Shown here in pieces: positions 1 through 7,185 of a stretch of DNA of 23,286 bases; within the stretch, counting starts at the first letter, position 1; each line of letters begins with the position of its first letter. The position numbers and the translations under genes were made by a program. Under the pieces are notes generated by a model, which was not told where the DNA came from, searched no databases, and saw nothing but the letters and a program-made list of their open reading frames with translations. The DNA is from Oscillospiraceae bacterium (lineage in GTDB: Bacteria > Bacillota > Clostridia > Oscillospirales > Acutalibacteraceae), in the NCBI GenBank assembly GCA_003499325.1, contig DNIP01000141.1:1-23286 (forward strand). The letters run 5' to 3'.

Positions 1-56
1 ATAAATGCCGTACCCTACGGAAAAGCAGCATTTGTTCCGCAATGAACGCTGTCAAC

Positions 57-91
57 TCGGAAAAACAGGGGAGCGGCAACGGCTCCCCTGT
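57..91 (-). terminator. Rho-independent terminator of nrdD
   Basis: A 9-bp perfect stem (66-74 with 82-90) with a 7-nt loop is followed on the minus strand by five T residues (61-65 on plus). It lies about 20 bases past the nrdD stop, so the nrdD transcript probably ends here and the activase gene nrdG is not co-transcribed immediately downstream. Confidence 0.85.
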
Positions 92-112
92 AAAAGATTA
101 TGTGTTACTCAA

Positions 113-2467
113 TCAAACCGCCTCTAGGTCACAGCCGCAGTCATCTGCGGCGATCACGCTGTGCTTGACTCTGTCCTTGACCTCTGCCTTTTTGGCGTTG
201 TTGAAGCGGTCGAGGGTGCCGACGAGGTAGCCGGTGATGCGGCGGATGCGCTCGACCTGCGCGCCGTTCTTGATGATCTTTCTGCCGCACTGCGGGCAAT
301 AGTCGCCGATGATACCGGTGTAGCCGCAGACGGGGTCACGATCGACAGGATGGTTGATCGAGCCGTAGCCGATGCCCTCTTCCTTCATGCAGCGGACGAC
401 CTGCTCGAATGCCTCGAGGTTCTCGCTGGGATCGCCGTCGAGCTCGATGTAGGAGATATGACCCGCGTTGGTGAGCGCGTGGTACGGCGCCTCGATCTTG
501 ATCTTGTCGAAGGCGTTGATCGGATAGTATACGGGAACATGGAAGGAGTTGGTGTAGTATTCGCGGTCGGTCACGCCCTTGATGGAGCCGAAGCGCTCCT
601 TATCGATGCGGACGAATCTGCCGGACAGACCCTCTGCGGGGGTAGCAAGACAGGTGAAGTTCAGCCCTGTCTTTTCGCTCTGCTTATCGAGCTTCTTGCG
701 CATGAAGGAGACGATCTCCAAGCCCAGACGCTGTGCTTCCTCGCTCTCGCCGTGATGCTTGCCGATCAGGGCTACCAGCGCCTCTGCCAAGCCGATGAAG
801 CCGATGGAGAGGGTGCCATGCTTCAAGACCTCGCGCACCTCGTCGTCGATCGAGAGCTTGTCGGAGTCGATCCATACGCCCTGACCCATCAGGAACGGAT
901 AGTTGCGGACGTGCTTCTGGCACTGGATCTCAAAGCGCTCGAGGATCTGGTCGATGCACAGATCGAGCATGCGGTCGAGCTGATCAAAGAAGAAGTCGAT
1001 ATTTTTGTTGGAAAGGATCGCGAGACGGGGCAGGTTGATGGAGGTGAAGCTCAGGTTGCCTCTGCCGTAGGTGATCTCGCGGGAGGGATCGTGGCGGTTG
1101 CCGATGACGCGGGTACGGCAGCCCATGTACGCGATCTCGGTCTCGGGATGACCGGGCTTGTAGTAAGCGAGGTTGTAGGGCGCGTCGATGAAGGCGTAGT
1201 TCGGGAACAGGCGCTTCGCCGATACACGGAAAGAGAGCTTGAACAGATCGTAGTTAGGATCCTCGGGATTGTAGTTGATGCCCTCCTTGACCTTGAAGAT
1301 GTGAACGGGGAAGATCGGGGTCTCGCCGTTGCCCAGACCCTTTTCGGTCGCGAGCAGGATGTTTTTGATGACCATTCTGCCCTCGGGGGTGGTGTCGGTG
1401 CCGTAGTTGATGGAGGAGAAGGGAACCTGCGCGCCCGCACGGGAGTGCATGGTGTTGAGGTTGTGGACGACCGCCTCCATCGCCTGGAAGGTCGCGCGGT
1501 CGGTCTCGGTCAGCGCGTGCTTCTTCGCAAAGCGTTGTAATTTGCCGCCGATCTTGTCGCCGTATTTCTCAGAGAGCAGCTCGAGCTCCTTTGCGTCATA
1601 CTCCGCGGTGGATTCGAGCTTGGCGATCTCGCCGGTAGCGGCTTCTGCGGCGGCGCAGATGGCTTCTATGCTTTCCTTCGCGTTCTCGTCATCCGCGAGC
1701 AGCTCAGCGCCGCGGGCGAGGTTCGCGCGATAACGCTTGTTATAGGTCTTGGTAACGCCGGGCGCCATGCTGTAATCGAAGTTCGGTACGGACTGACCGC
1801 CGTGCTGGTCGTTCTGGTTAGACTGGATCGCGATGCAGGCGAGTGCGCCGTAGGTGGAGATATCGTTGGGCTCACGGATGAAGCCGTGACCGGTGGAGAA
1901 GCCGTCCTTGAACAGCTTCAGCAGATCGATCTGGCAGCAGGTGGTGGTGAGGGTCAAAAAGTCGAGGTCATGGATGTGGATGTCGCCCTCGCGGTGCGCC
2001 TTGGCGAACTTGGGGTTGAGGACATACATCTGGTAGAATTCCTTCGCACCCTCGGAGCCGTACTTGAGCATGGTGCCCATCGCGGTATCGCCGTCGATGT
2101 TGGCGTTCTCACGCTTGACGTCATTATCCTTCGCGGACTTGAAGGTCAGATCCTCATAGATCTTCATCAGCTTGGTGTTCATCTCGCGGACTCTGGTACG
2201 CTCCGCGCGATAGAGGATGAACTCCTTTGCGGTCCTGGCGTGACCGTTCTCGATCAGGATCTTCTCAACGGTATCCTGTACATGCTCGACAGAGGGTTTG
2301 TCGTTATCCTCCGCCTCTAAGTATTCGATGACCTTGCCGGCGAGCTCTTCGGCGCTGTCGTAGTCGTTGCCGCCGATGGCATGAGCCGCCTTGTAGATCG
2401 CTTGGGTGATCTTTTCCTTGTCAAATTCTACCGCGCGTCCGTCGCGCTTTACGATTTTGTTGATCAT
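113..2467 (-). CDS. nrdD: Anaerobic (class III) ribonucleoside-triphosphate reductase
   Basis: Glycyl-radical enzyme that reduces ribonucleoside triphosphates to deoxyribonucleotides without oxygen, in the cytoplasm, after activation by the radical-SAM protein NrdG (not in this window). The 784-residue protein starts with an ATP-cone (about residues 3-90) for allosteric dATP/ATP control. Active-site cysteines are visible at C177/C178 (TTTCCQ) and in MGCRTRV. The C-terminus has a Cys-rich metal site (C714, C724, C727) and the glycyl radical loop RITGYL, with G746 the likely radical residue, then RVKH. Start ATG at 2467 has AAGGAG 6 bases upstream. The first Cys of the usual CxxC zinc pair appears to be Asp (D711), and the tail ends in a CGC sequence. 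The upstream region carries two NrdR boxes. The gene is monocistronic as far as can be seen. Identity is very secure. Confidence 0.98.
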   Translation of the reverse strand: MINKIVKRDGRAVEFDKEKITQAIYKAAHAIGGNDYDSAEELAGKVIEYLEAEDNDKPSVEHVQDTVEKILIENGHARTAKEFILYRAERTRVREMNTKLMKIYEDLTFKSAKDNDVKRENANIDGDTAMGTMLKYGSEGAKEFYQMYVLNPKFAKAHREGDIHIHDLDFLTLTTTCCQIDLLKLFKDGFSTGHGFIREPNDISTYGALACIAIQSNQNDQHGGQSVPNFDYSMAPGVTKTYNKRYRANLARGAELLADDENAKESIEAICAAAEAATGEIAKLESTAEYDAKELELLSEKYGDKIGGKLQRFAKKHALTETDRATFQAMEAVVHNLNTMHSRAGAQVPFSSINYGTDTTPEGRMVIKNILLATEKGLGNGETPIFPVHIFKVKEGINYNPEDPNYDLFKLSFRVSAKRLFPNYAFIDAPYNLAYYKPGHPETEIAYMGCRTRVIGNRHDPSREITYGRGNLSFTSINLPRLAILSNKNIDFFFDQLDRMLDLCIDQILERFEIQCQKHVRNYPFLMGQGVWIDSDKLSIDDEVREVLKHGTLSIGFIGLAEALVALIGKHHGESEEAQRLGLEIVSFMRKKLDKQSEKTGLNFTCLATPAEGLSGRFVRIDKERFGSIKGVTDREYYTNSFHVPVYYPINAFDKIKIEAPYHALTNAGHISYIELDGDPSENLEAFEQVVRCMKEEGIGYGSINHPVDRDPVCGYTGIIGDYCPQCGRKIIKNGAQVERIRRITGYLVGTLDRFNNAKKAEVKDRVKHSVIAADDCGCDLEAV

Positions 2468-2567
2468 AATTTCTCCTTCACATTCTCGATTTTGGTTTCT
2501 TGTAACACTTTTGTTACGAAAAGTAAGCCTGCCGCCATATCTCGCGGTCAGGGCGAAATCCTGACTA

Positions 2568-2596
2568 AATATAGCAGATTACCGGCGTGAAATCAA
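2568..2596 (-). promoter_or_regulatory. Proximal nrdD promoter
   Basis: Minus-strand -35 TTGATT (2591-2596), a 17-bp spacer and -10 TATATT (2568-2573). This would start RNA near 2561 and give a leader of about 95 nt. The leader contains two small hairpins, GTCAGG/CCTGAC and GTAACA/TGTTAC. It is the better-spaced of two candidate promoters, but it lies about 100 bp downstream of the NrdR boxes. Confidence 0.6.
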
Positions 2597-2670
2597 TCGG
2601 TATTTTATACGAGAAAAAAATAAATCTTTGGGCAATTTGATAAGATTTTGAAAAATGTTGTCGAAAAAGA

Positions 2671-2679
2671 ATTATAACA
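2671..2679 (-). promoter_or_regulatory. Distal nrdD promoter, extended -10
   Basis: The minus strand reads TGTTATAAT, a perfect extended -10 element (TGnTATAAT). No good -35 hexamer is seen, as expected for this class. The proximal NrdR box overlaps its upstream edge, so this is the promoter NrdR would block most directly. The resulting leader would be about 195 nt. Confidence 0.55.
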
Positions 2680-2690
2680 AGTTCTAGTGA
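2675..2690 (-). promoter_or_regulatory. NrdR box 2 (degenerate)
   Basis: A 16-bp site matching 10 of 16 positions of the NrdR consensus acaCwAtATaTwGtgt, including the conserved C.A and T.G flanks. It is separated from box 1 by exactly 15 bp, the phasing known for paired NrdR boxes, and it overlaps the extended -10. Confidence 0.65.
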
Positions 2691-2705
2691 ACGATATCCC
2701 GACTA

Positions 2706-2721
2706 CCACAATATATTGTGT
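2706..2721 (-). promoter_or_regulatory. NrdR box 1
   Basis: Contains the perfect 14-bp palindrome CACAATATATTGTG (2707-2720), a near-exact match to the NrdR box consensus. NrdR is the ATP-cone repressor of ribonucleotide reductase genes. A site here fits control of nrdD by the deoxynucleotide pool. Confidence 0.85.
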
Positions 2722-2771
2722 TCAGTTTCATTCTTGTAACAATCGGTAAAATTTGTGTCATGGTTAATTTG

Positions 2772-2865
2772 AAATAAGAATTAAGAAAGAAAAAATAAGA
2801 ACTAACTGAAATTCTGCGCTTCCGAGTCCTTATTTCTTGCTTCTTACATCTTAGTATGAAATAAG
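2772..2865. repeat. Heptad repeat arms facing each other
   Basis: Five units in exact 7-bp register (AAATAAG, AATTAAG, AAAGAAA, AAATAAG, AACTAAC; 2772-2806). They are followed by four units of the opposite polarity (CTTATTT, CTTGCTT, CTTACAT, CTTAGTA; 2829-2856) and one more AAATAAG at 2859-2865. The two arms are approximate reverse complements and could fold into a long imperfect hairpin. No gene is present in 2468-2912; apart from the nrdD control sites this repeat and a terminator are all I see there. Confidence 0.7.
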
Positions 2866-2867
2866 AA

Positions 2868-2890
2868 TCCGCCCCCGAGTCGGGAGCGGA
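2868..2890 (-). terminator. Terminator of the DUF4190-like gene
   Basis: A GC-rich hairpin (2868-2877 with 2881-2890, one C-A mismatch, 3-nt loop) is followed on the minus strand by TTCTTATTT. It is almost the same sequence as the putP terminator at 3339-3364. Confidence 0.65.
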
Positions 2891-2912
2891 CAGACAGCAG
2901 AGAAGTAATTAA

Positions 2913-3254
2913 CTACCACGGATTAGAGGCGTATGAGGAGATGACGTCTCCTACTTCGGAAAGCATAGCAAAAAGATAGAGATTTGTCAGCACACATCCC
3001 AGCATCGCGAGAATCGAGAGGATCAGACCAGCTAACGCAAAGCCGTTATTCTCTTTTTGCTTTTTGCGAGAGATGATTCCCAATACAAGAGCCGCGACAC
3101 CGCAGCCCAACGAAACGATCTCGATCAAGAGAAAGCGTTCGAGGAAAAACAACGCAGGGATGTGTAACAGCAATCCGAACAAGCCCAGAATGAAGGATAT
3201 CTTACCTTGTTCAACAGCTCTTTTTTGTAAGAAATAATCTTTATTTTCGTTCAT
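2913..3254 (-). CDS. Small DUF4190-like membrane protein
   Basis: A 113-residue protein of unknown function. After a short polar N-terminus it has three hydrophobic segments (about residues 17-38, 42-62 and 70-97). A basic loop (SRKKQKENN) precedes the last segment. The pattern of a glycine-rich helix, basic loop and GxxLxIxA helix is typical of DUF4190 proteins, which are small integral membrane proteins without an assigned role. The start ATG has GAGGAGG 7 bases upstream, and a promoter lies directly before it. It has its own promoter and terminator, so it is a single-gene unit between putP and nrdD. Nearly identical terminator hairpins flank it on both sides. The family call rests on hydrophobic pattern only. 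Confidence 0.7.
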   Translation of the reverse strand: MNENKDYFLQKRAVEQGKISFILGLFGLLLHIPALFFLERFLLIEIVSLGCGVAALVLGIISRKKQKENNGFALAGLILSILAMLGCVLTNLYLFAMLSEVGDVISSYASNPW

Positions 3255-3294
3255 GCAGAAGCCTCCTCACTATCCGTGATGATTAAGTATCCCC

Positions 3295-3322
3295 ATTATA
3301 CATCTTTTCAGCAAAAATACAA
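3295..3322 (-). promoter_or_regulatory. Promoter of the DUF4190-like gene
   Basis: Minus-strand -35 TTGTAT (3317-3322), 16-bp spacer, perfect -10 TATAAT (3295-3300). RNA would start near 3288, about 33 bases before the ATG. Confidence 0.7.
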
Positions 3323-3333
3323 GTGTCGGCAGT

Positions 3334-3364
3334 AAAAAATCCGCCCCCGAGAACGGGAGCGGAT
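3334..3364 (-). terminator. putP terminator
   Basis: The hairpin pairs 3339-3349 with 3354-3364 (one C-A mismatch, 4-nt loop). A run of six T follows on the minus strand. It lies 60 bases past the putP stop. Confidence 0.85.
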
Positions 3365-3423
3365 AGGTGTTTGTATTCGGTCGAGATTGCCAAGCATAAA
3401 AGCCTCGCGATGACAATTGAAAA

Positions 3424-4968
3424 TCAGATCTCGACAGTATTGACCTTATCGAATTCCTCCTCGATCTCTGCGGAGGGCTTTTTGGTGATCAGGGTCACGA
3501 TGACCGCGACGACCAGCGCCAGCGCAAAGCCGAGTACGAGAGAGTACAGACCGGTGGTTTTATAGAGTGTCTGACCGCCGAAGGGGATGTAGTCCCAGAT
3601 AACGACGGTCGCAAAGCCGGTGACCATACCCGCCACAGCGCCCGGAAGGTTGAAGCGCTTCCAGAACAGGGAGAGCAGGATGATCGGACCGAACGCCGCG
3701 CCGAAGCCTGCCCACGCGTCGGATACCAGACCCATGACGGAGGAATTGGGGTCAAGCGCGATGACGAAGGCGACGACAGCGACAATGACGACGGCGATCC
3801 TGCCGACGTTCAGCGCGCTCTTCTCGGAGGCGTCCTTTTTGATGACGCCCTTGTACATATCCTCGGATACGGCGGACGCGGTGACCAGCAGCTGGCTGTC
3901 AGCGGTACTCATGATCGCGGCGAGGATACCGCACAGGAAAACGCCGCCGATGAAGACGAGGATCACGTTGCCGTCAAAGATCTGCTGGATCGTCTTGATG
4001 AAGACGACCTCGGATTTGCCGGAAGCGACAAGATCCTCATTGAGGAAGCCTCTGGCGACCAGACCGAGGAACGATGCGGCGCCCAAAGACAGGATGACCC
4101 AAACGATGGCGATGATGCGGCTCTTCTTGACCTCCTTATCGCTCTTGATCGCCATAAAGCGAACGAGGATATGCGGCATACCGAAGTAGCCCAGCGCCCA
4201 ACCGAGGTTGGAGATGATGGAAATAAAGGTGATCGGCTTACCTTCGCCGTCCTTCATCAGGCTGATAAATCCCTGAGGATCCGCAACGCCCTTGTTGGCG
4301 AGCGCACCGGGCAGATCGCCGTTGATGCCGATATATGCGATGATCGGAACAGCCAGGATCGCGACGAGCATCAAGAGACCTTGAATGAAGTCGGTGTAGC
4401 ATACCGCCTTAAAGCCGCCGAGCAGGGTGTATACGAGGATGACGACAGCCGCGATGATCAGACCGATCATGTAAGCGGTGTGGTCGTCGGCGCCCGAGCC
4501 GAAGACGTTCGCAAAGAGCTTAGCGCCGGATGCAAACGCCGAGGCGGTGTAGACCGCAAAGAACACGATGACGATGATCGAGGATACGATCTTGAGAATA
4601 CCTTTCTTATCGTGGAAGCGGTTCTCAAAGAAGCTTGGGATGGTCAGCGAGTTGTTCGCGACGATGGTGTACTTGCGCAGTCTGCGCGCGACGAGGAACC
4701 AGTTGAGGATGGTACCGATCAAAAGACCAATCGCGATCCAGACCTCGCCCGTACCGGCGACATAGATCGCGCCGGGCAGACCCATCAGTAGCCAGCCGCT
4801 CATATCGGACGCCTGCGCCGAGAGCGCCGCCGTCCATGAGCCGAGACCTCTGCCGCCGAGGAAGTAGTCCTCGTTATTGCTCTGCTTGCTGTTCAAGGCG
4901 CCGATGAGAATCATCACGCCCATGTACACAACAAACGCAACGAGGATGATAATGGTGTTTGTTGACAT
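3424..4968 (-). CDS. putP: Sodium/proline symporter
   Basis: Secondary transporter of the sodium:solute symporter family that imports proline with Na+ across the cytoplasmic membrane. The 514-residue protein is about the usual length (Escherichia coli PutP is 502) and hydrophobic throughout, fitting the family's 13 membrane helices. The N-terminal signature DYFLGGRGLGSW is followed by ASDMSGWLLMGLPGA. D55, S57 and W59 fall at the same numbers as the Na+/proline-site residues of the E. coli protein. I chose ATG 4968 because GGAGGG precedes it by 6 bases and the protein then starts at the family's first helix. An upstream in-frame ATG at 5061 would add 31 polar residues encoded by structured leader sequence. 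A TetR-family gene lies upstream and a leader with competing pairings precedes the start. Confidence 0.95.
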   Translation of the reverse strand: MSTNTIIILVAFVVYMGVMILIGALNSKQSNNEDYFLGGRGLGSWTAALSAQASDMSGWLLMGLPGAIYVAGTGEVWIAIGLLIGTILNWFLVARRLRKYTIVANNSLTIPSFFENRFHDKKGILKIVSSIIVIVFFAVYTASAFASGAKLFANVFGSGADDHTAYMIGLIIAAVVILVYTLLGGFKAVCYTDFIQGLLMLVAILAVPIIAYIGINGDLPGALANKGVADPQGFISLMKDGEGKPITFISIISNLGWALGYFGMPHILVRFMAIKSDKEVKKSRIIAIVWVILSLGAASFLGLVARGFLNEDLVASGKSEVVFIKTIQQIFDGNVILVFIGGVFLCGILAAIMSTADSQLLVTASAVSEDMYKGVIKKDASEKSALNVGRIAVVIVAVVAFVIALDPNSSVMGLVSDAWAGFGAAFGPIILLSLFWKRFNLPGAVAGMVTGFATVVIWDYIPFGGQTLYKTTGLYSLVLGFALALVVAVIVTLITKKPSAEIEEEFDKVNTVEI

Positions 4969-5085
4969 TCTTTTCCCTCCATTTTTGTAGGGGGAGGAGG
5001 TTGATTGTTCCCGAAAAATGACGAGACAGCTCCTCCCGAAAGATAGCGGAATCTTCCGCAAAAGCTCAGTTGTATCTTACAACAC
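4969..5085 (-). promoter_or_regulatory. Structured putP leader
   Basis: In the roughly 117-nt leader a CCTCC-rich stretch (minus strand, plus 4991-5001) can pair with GGGAGGAG (plus 5030-5037) or with the ribosome binding site GGAGGG (plus 4975-4980). These are mutually exclusive pairings. Two further palindromes lie nearer the promoter: 5046-5059 (GCGGAA/TTCCGC) and 5069-5083 (GTTGTA/TACAAC). The structure is visible; a regulatory role is inference. Confidence 0.4.
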
Positions 5086-5091
5086 CAATAT

Positions 5092-5120
5092 ATCTTAGCA
5101 CATTAAAATGTGAAAATCAA
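5092..5120 (-). promoter_or_regulatory. putP promoter
   Basis: Minus-strand -35 TTGATT (5115-5120), 17-bp spacer and -10 TAAGAT (5092-5097) with an extended TG one base before it. RNA would start near 5085. The putative TetR half-sites lie immediately upstream. Confidence 0.55.
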
Positions 5121-5131
5121 TATAGAATAAT

Positions 5132-5151
5132 GTATAGACTAAATAGAATAC
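5132..5151. promoter_or_regulatory. Possible TetR-family binding site above putP
   Basis: Begins with GTATAGACT and ends with ATAC, sharing the 9-base half-site and 20-bp length of the inverted repeat in the regulator's own promoter (5843-5862). The second half is degenerate. Related fragments (TATAGAAT at 5121, ATAGACTAAATA at 5200) lie close by. Nothing else is seen in 5152-5240. Confidence 0.4.
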
Positions 5152-5240
5152 TTAATTACCATAGCAATAGAAAAAGCCTGATATTTAGCGAAGAAATAAA
5201 TAGACTAAATAACAGACTGAATCAATGACGAAATAAGTTT

Positions 5241-5822
5241 TTAGGCGCGAATTGCGCTGAGCATCAGCGGCATCACACTGCCCGCGTATTCCGCTAAGGA
5301 GTATTCGCCGCCGTGCAGACACCAGTCGTACAACAGCGCTCTTTCGGCGATCGCGTACAGGCGCACGATCTCTGCGGAGGACTTTTGCTGTGTGATCTCA
5401 CCGCGCTCCTGACCCTGTACGGTCAGCTTTTTGAGCAGGCGGTAATACAGGCGGTTGCGGTCGAGCAGCTCCTTCTGTCCTCGCTTACTCAGCTGCTGCG
5501 CGTATAGGCGTGAGAGCAGCTCGATATCGATGTTGTTCTCGATCATCATACACAGCTCGCGCGTGAGGTACAGCATATTGTCGATGGCATTCTTGTTGTA
5601 GTCAAGCTGTTGTTCCAGCTCTGCGTATTTCTCGTCAAAGAGATAGGCGAGAGAGCCGATCAGGCTGTCCTTGCTCTCAAAGTAGTGGTAGAACGAGCCC
5701 TTCGACGTGCCCGACAGTTTGATGATCTCATCGACGGTGGTGTTGTCAAAGCCCTGATCGTAGAAGAGCTGCCACGCCGCCGAGACGATCTTGCTCTTGG
5801 TTTGATTGTTGGATTTTCTCAT
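5241..5822 (-). CDS. TetR/AcrR-family transcriptional regulator
   Basis: A DNA-binding repressor of about 193 residues. The N-terminal helix-turn-helix is clear: an AAWQLFYDQGFDNTTVDEI core, then LSGTSKGSFYHYFESKDSL (about residues 14-54). The C-terminal ligand-binding half is helical and not assignable to a ligand. I start at ATG 5822 (MRKSNNQ). An in-frame TTG at 5882 gives a longer product, but that TTG is part of the -35 box TTGACA, so it cannot be translated from this promoter. The ribosome binding site (AAAGG) is weak and 12 bases away. A 20-bp inverted repeat covers the -10, predicting autorepression. The nearest plausible target is putP just downstream, whose promoter carries a related half-site; the gene could equally act on alr or elsewhere. 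Confidence 0.9.
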   Translation of the reverse strand: MRKSNNQTKSKIVSAAWQLFYDQGFDNTTVDEIIKLSGTSKGSFYHYFESKDSLIGSLAYLFDEKYAELEQQLDYNKNAIDNMLYLTRELCMMIENNIDIELLSRLYAQQLSKRGQKELLDRNRLYYRLLKKLTVQGQERGEITQQKSSAEIVRLYAIAERALLYDWCLHGGEYSLAEYAGSVMPLMLSAIRA

Positions 5823-5842
5823 AGCGTTACACAACCTTTCGT

Positions 5843-5862
5843 GTATAGACTCTATTCTATAC
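5843..5862. promoter_or_regulatory. Operator of the TetR-family gene
   Basis: Inverted repeat with 7-bp perfect arms, GTATAGA and TCTATAC, and a 6-bp centre. It covers the -10 box of the regulator's promoter, the usual position for TetR-family autoregulation. Confidence 0.7.
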
Positions 5863-5882
5863 TTGGGTCTGTTTCTTGTCAA
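5854..5882 (-). promoter_or_regulatory. Promoter of the TetR-family gene
   Basis: Minus-strand -35 TTGACA (5877-5882, perfect), 17-bp spacer, -10 TAGAAT (5854-5859). RNA would start near 5847, about 25 bases before ATG 5822. Confidence 0.85.
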
Positions 5883-5914
5883 GCAGATGGATCATACTAT
5901 TTTTCTCCTATATA

Positions 5915-5943
5915 TTGTAAATAATCATTATTTGTAGTATAAT
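5915..5943 (+). promoter_or_regulatory. alr promoter
   Basis: -35 TTGTAA (5915-5920), 17-bp spacer, perfect -10 TATAAT (5938-5943). RNA would start near 5950. It is divergent from the TetR-family promoter 33 bp away. Confidence 0.8.
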
Positions 5944-5976
5944 AACGATATATATGCTTCTGAGGGAGTGACAGTT

Positions 5977-7185
5977 TTGGAAGACAATCTGATATTTACC
6001 CGCCGGCTGTGGGCGGAGATCAATATGAATTCGATCCGCGAGAATTATGAGGCGATCCGAAATGCGATCGGCGAGGGCGTCAAGCTCTGCTGCGTCGTTA
6101 AGGCGGACGGCTACGGTCACGGCGCGGTGGAGATCTGCAAGCTCTACCACGAGCTGGGGGTCGATTTCCTCGCGGTGTCCAATCTGGATGAGGCGCTGGA
6201 GCTGCGCAGGGCGGAGATCAATGAGCCCATCCTCATCCTCGGCTATACGCCCGCGAACCGCTGCCGCGATTTGAGCCGACAGAATATCTCGCAGGCGGTG
6301 TACAGCCTTGACTACGCCAAGGAGCTGTCGCATTGGTGCGAGGAGTTCAGCGTAGAGGTCAAAACGCACATTAAGCTCGACACCGGCATGAGCCGCATCG
6401 GCTTTATGTGTCAGGAATTTCCGAGGGATAATGATTCTATAAAAGAAATAAAAGAAGCGTGCACCCTGCCGCATATCATCCCCGAGGGTGTGTTCACCCA
6501 TTTTGCGGTTGCCGACGACGGTGACCGCGGCGAAGAATATACGACAAAGCAGTATGAGAACTTCATCCACACGGTAGACGAGCTGGAAAAGCAGGGGATC
6601 CGCTTTGCGATCCGTCACTGCTCCAACTCCGGCGCGATCATGGATTATCCGTCCATGCGCCTCGATATGGTGCGTGCGGGTATCGTGCTGTACGGCTACG
6701 CGCCATCAAACAGTATGCGCCACCAGCTCGATCTCAAGCCTGCTATGCGGCTCAAGACCCTGATCTCGCACGTCAAGACCGTCAAGGCGGGTACCACCGT
6801 CAGCTACGGCCGCACCTTTACCGCCGCGCATGATATGCGCATCGCTACCGTGCCTGTCGGATACGCCGACGGTTACATACGCGCTTATGCCGAAAAGGGG
6901 TATATGTTCGTGTGGGACAAGACCAAGAAGTTTGGCAAGAACTGCCCGATCATCGGCCGCATCTGCATGGATCAGACCATGCTGGACGTCACCGATTTCC
7001 CCGAGGCGGAGGTCGGCAACGTGGTTGTCGTGTTCGGCAACGGCAAGGACGGCGAGCCGACGGCGGAGGATATCGCGAGCTGGGGCAATACCATCAGCTA
7101 TGAGGTGCTGTGCGCGGTCAGTAAACGCGTGCCCCGACTGTACCGAACCAACTGGATCACGGGGAATGTGGTATATAAGATTTAG
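5977..7185 (+). CDS. alr: Alanine racemase
   Basis: PLP enzyme interconverting L- and D-alanine, supplying D-Ala for peptidoglycan. About 402 residues, slightly longer than typical (360-390). The N-terminal TIM barrel has the PLP lysine in VVKADGYGHGA (K42 from the TTG start) and LDTGMSRIGF. The C-terminal beta domain has the catalytic tyrosine in VSYGRTF (Y277) and GRICMDQ. I prefer the TTG start at 5977: GAGGGAG (5962-5968) is then 8 bases upstream, whereas the in-frame GTG at 5968 overlaps that ribosome binding site. An AT-rich stretch at 6430-6456 (NDSIKEIKEA) contains a TTCT-N5-AGAA palindrome in otherwise GC-rich sequence and looks like an insertion in a variable loop. The TAG stop lies inside the first unit of a heptad repeat. 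Confidence 0.96.
   Translation: MEDNLIFTRRLWAEINMNSIRENYEAIRNAIGEGVKLCCVVKADGYGHGAVEICKLYHELGVDFLAVSNLDEALELRRAEINEPILILGYTPANRCRDLSRQNISQAVYSLDYAKELSHWCEEFSVEVKTHIKLDTGMSRIGFMCQEFPRDNDSIKEIKEACTLPHIIPEGVFTHFAVADDGDRGEEYTTKQYENFIHTVDELEKQGIRFAIRHCSNSGAIMDYPSMRLDMVRAGIVLYGYAPSNSMRHQLDLKPAMRLKTLISHVKTVKAGTTVSYGRTFTAAHDMRIATVPVGYADGYIRAYAEKGYMFVWDKTKKFGKNCPIIGRICMDQTMLDVTDFPEAEVGNVVVVFGNGKDGEPTAEDIASWGNTISYEVLCAVSKRVPRLYRTNWITGNVVYKI
6435..6447. repeat. In-gene palindrome TTCT-N5-AGAA (alr copy)
   Basis: TTCT-ATAAA-AGAA inside alr, within a short AT-rich stretch. The same 15-base core TTCTATAAAAGAAAT recurs on the minus strand in cadA (16841-16861). Confidence 0.6.

Noticed and set aside
161..1540. 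Long plus-strand open reading frame opposite nrdD
   Set aside because: It is antisense to a clearly identified gene, has no recognisable domain and arises from GC-rich codon bias on the other strand.
2468..2912. Riboswitch or small RNA upstream of nrdD
   Set aside because: Only short isolated hairpins are visible in the leader; no conserved riboswitch core can be recognised.
4969..5061. 31-residue N-terminal extension of PutP
   Set aside because: ATG 4968 has GGAGGG at proper distance and aligns with the family start; the extension is structured leader.
5823..5882. 20-residue N-terminal extension of the TetR-family protein from TTG 5882
   Set aside because: The TTG is the start of the -35 box TTGACA and the segment contains the -10 and operator, so it is promoter DNA.
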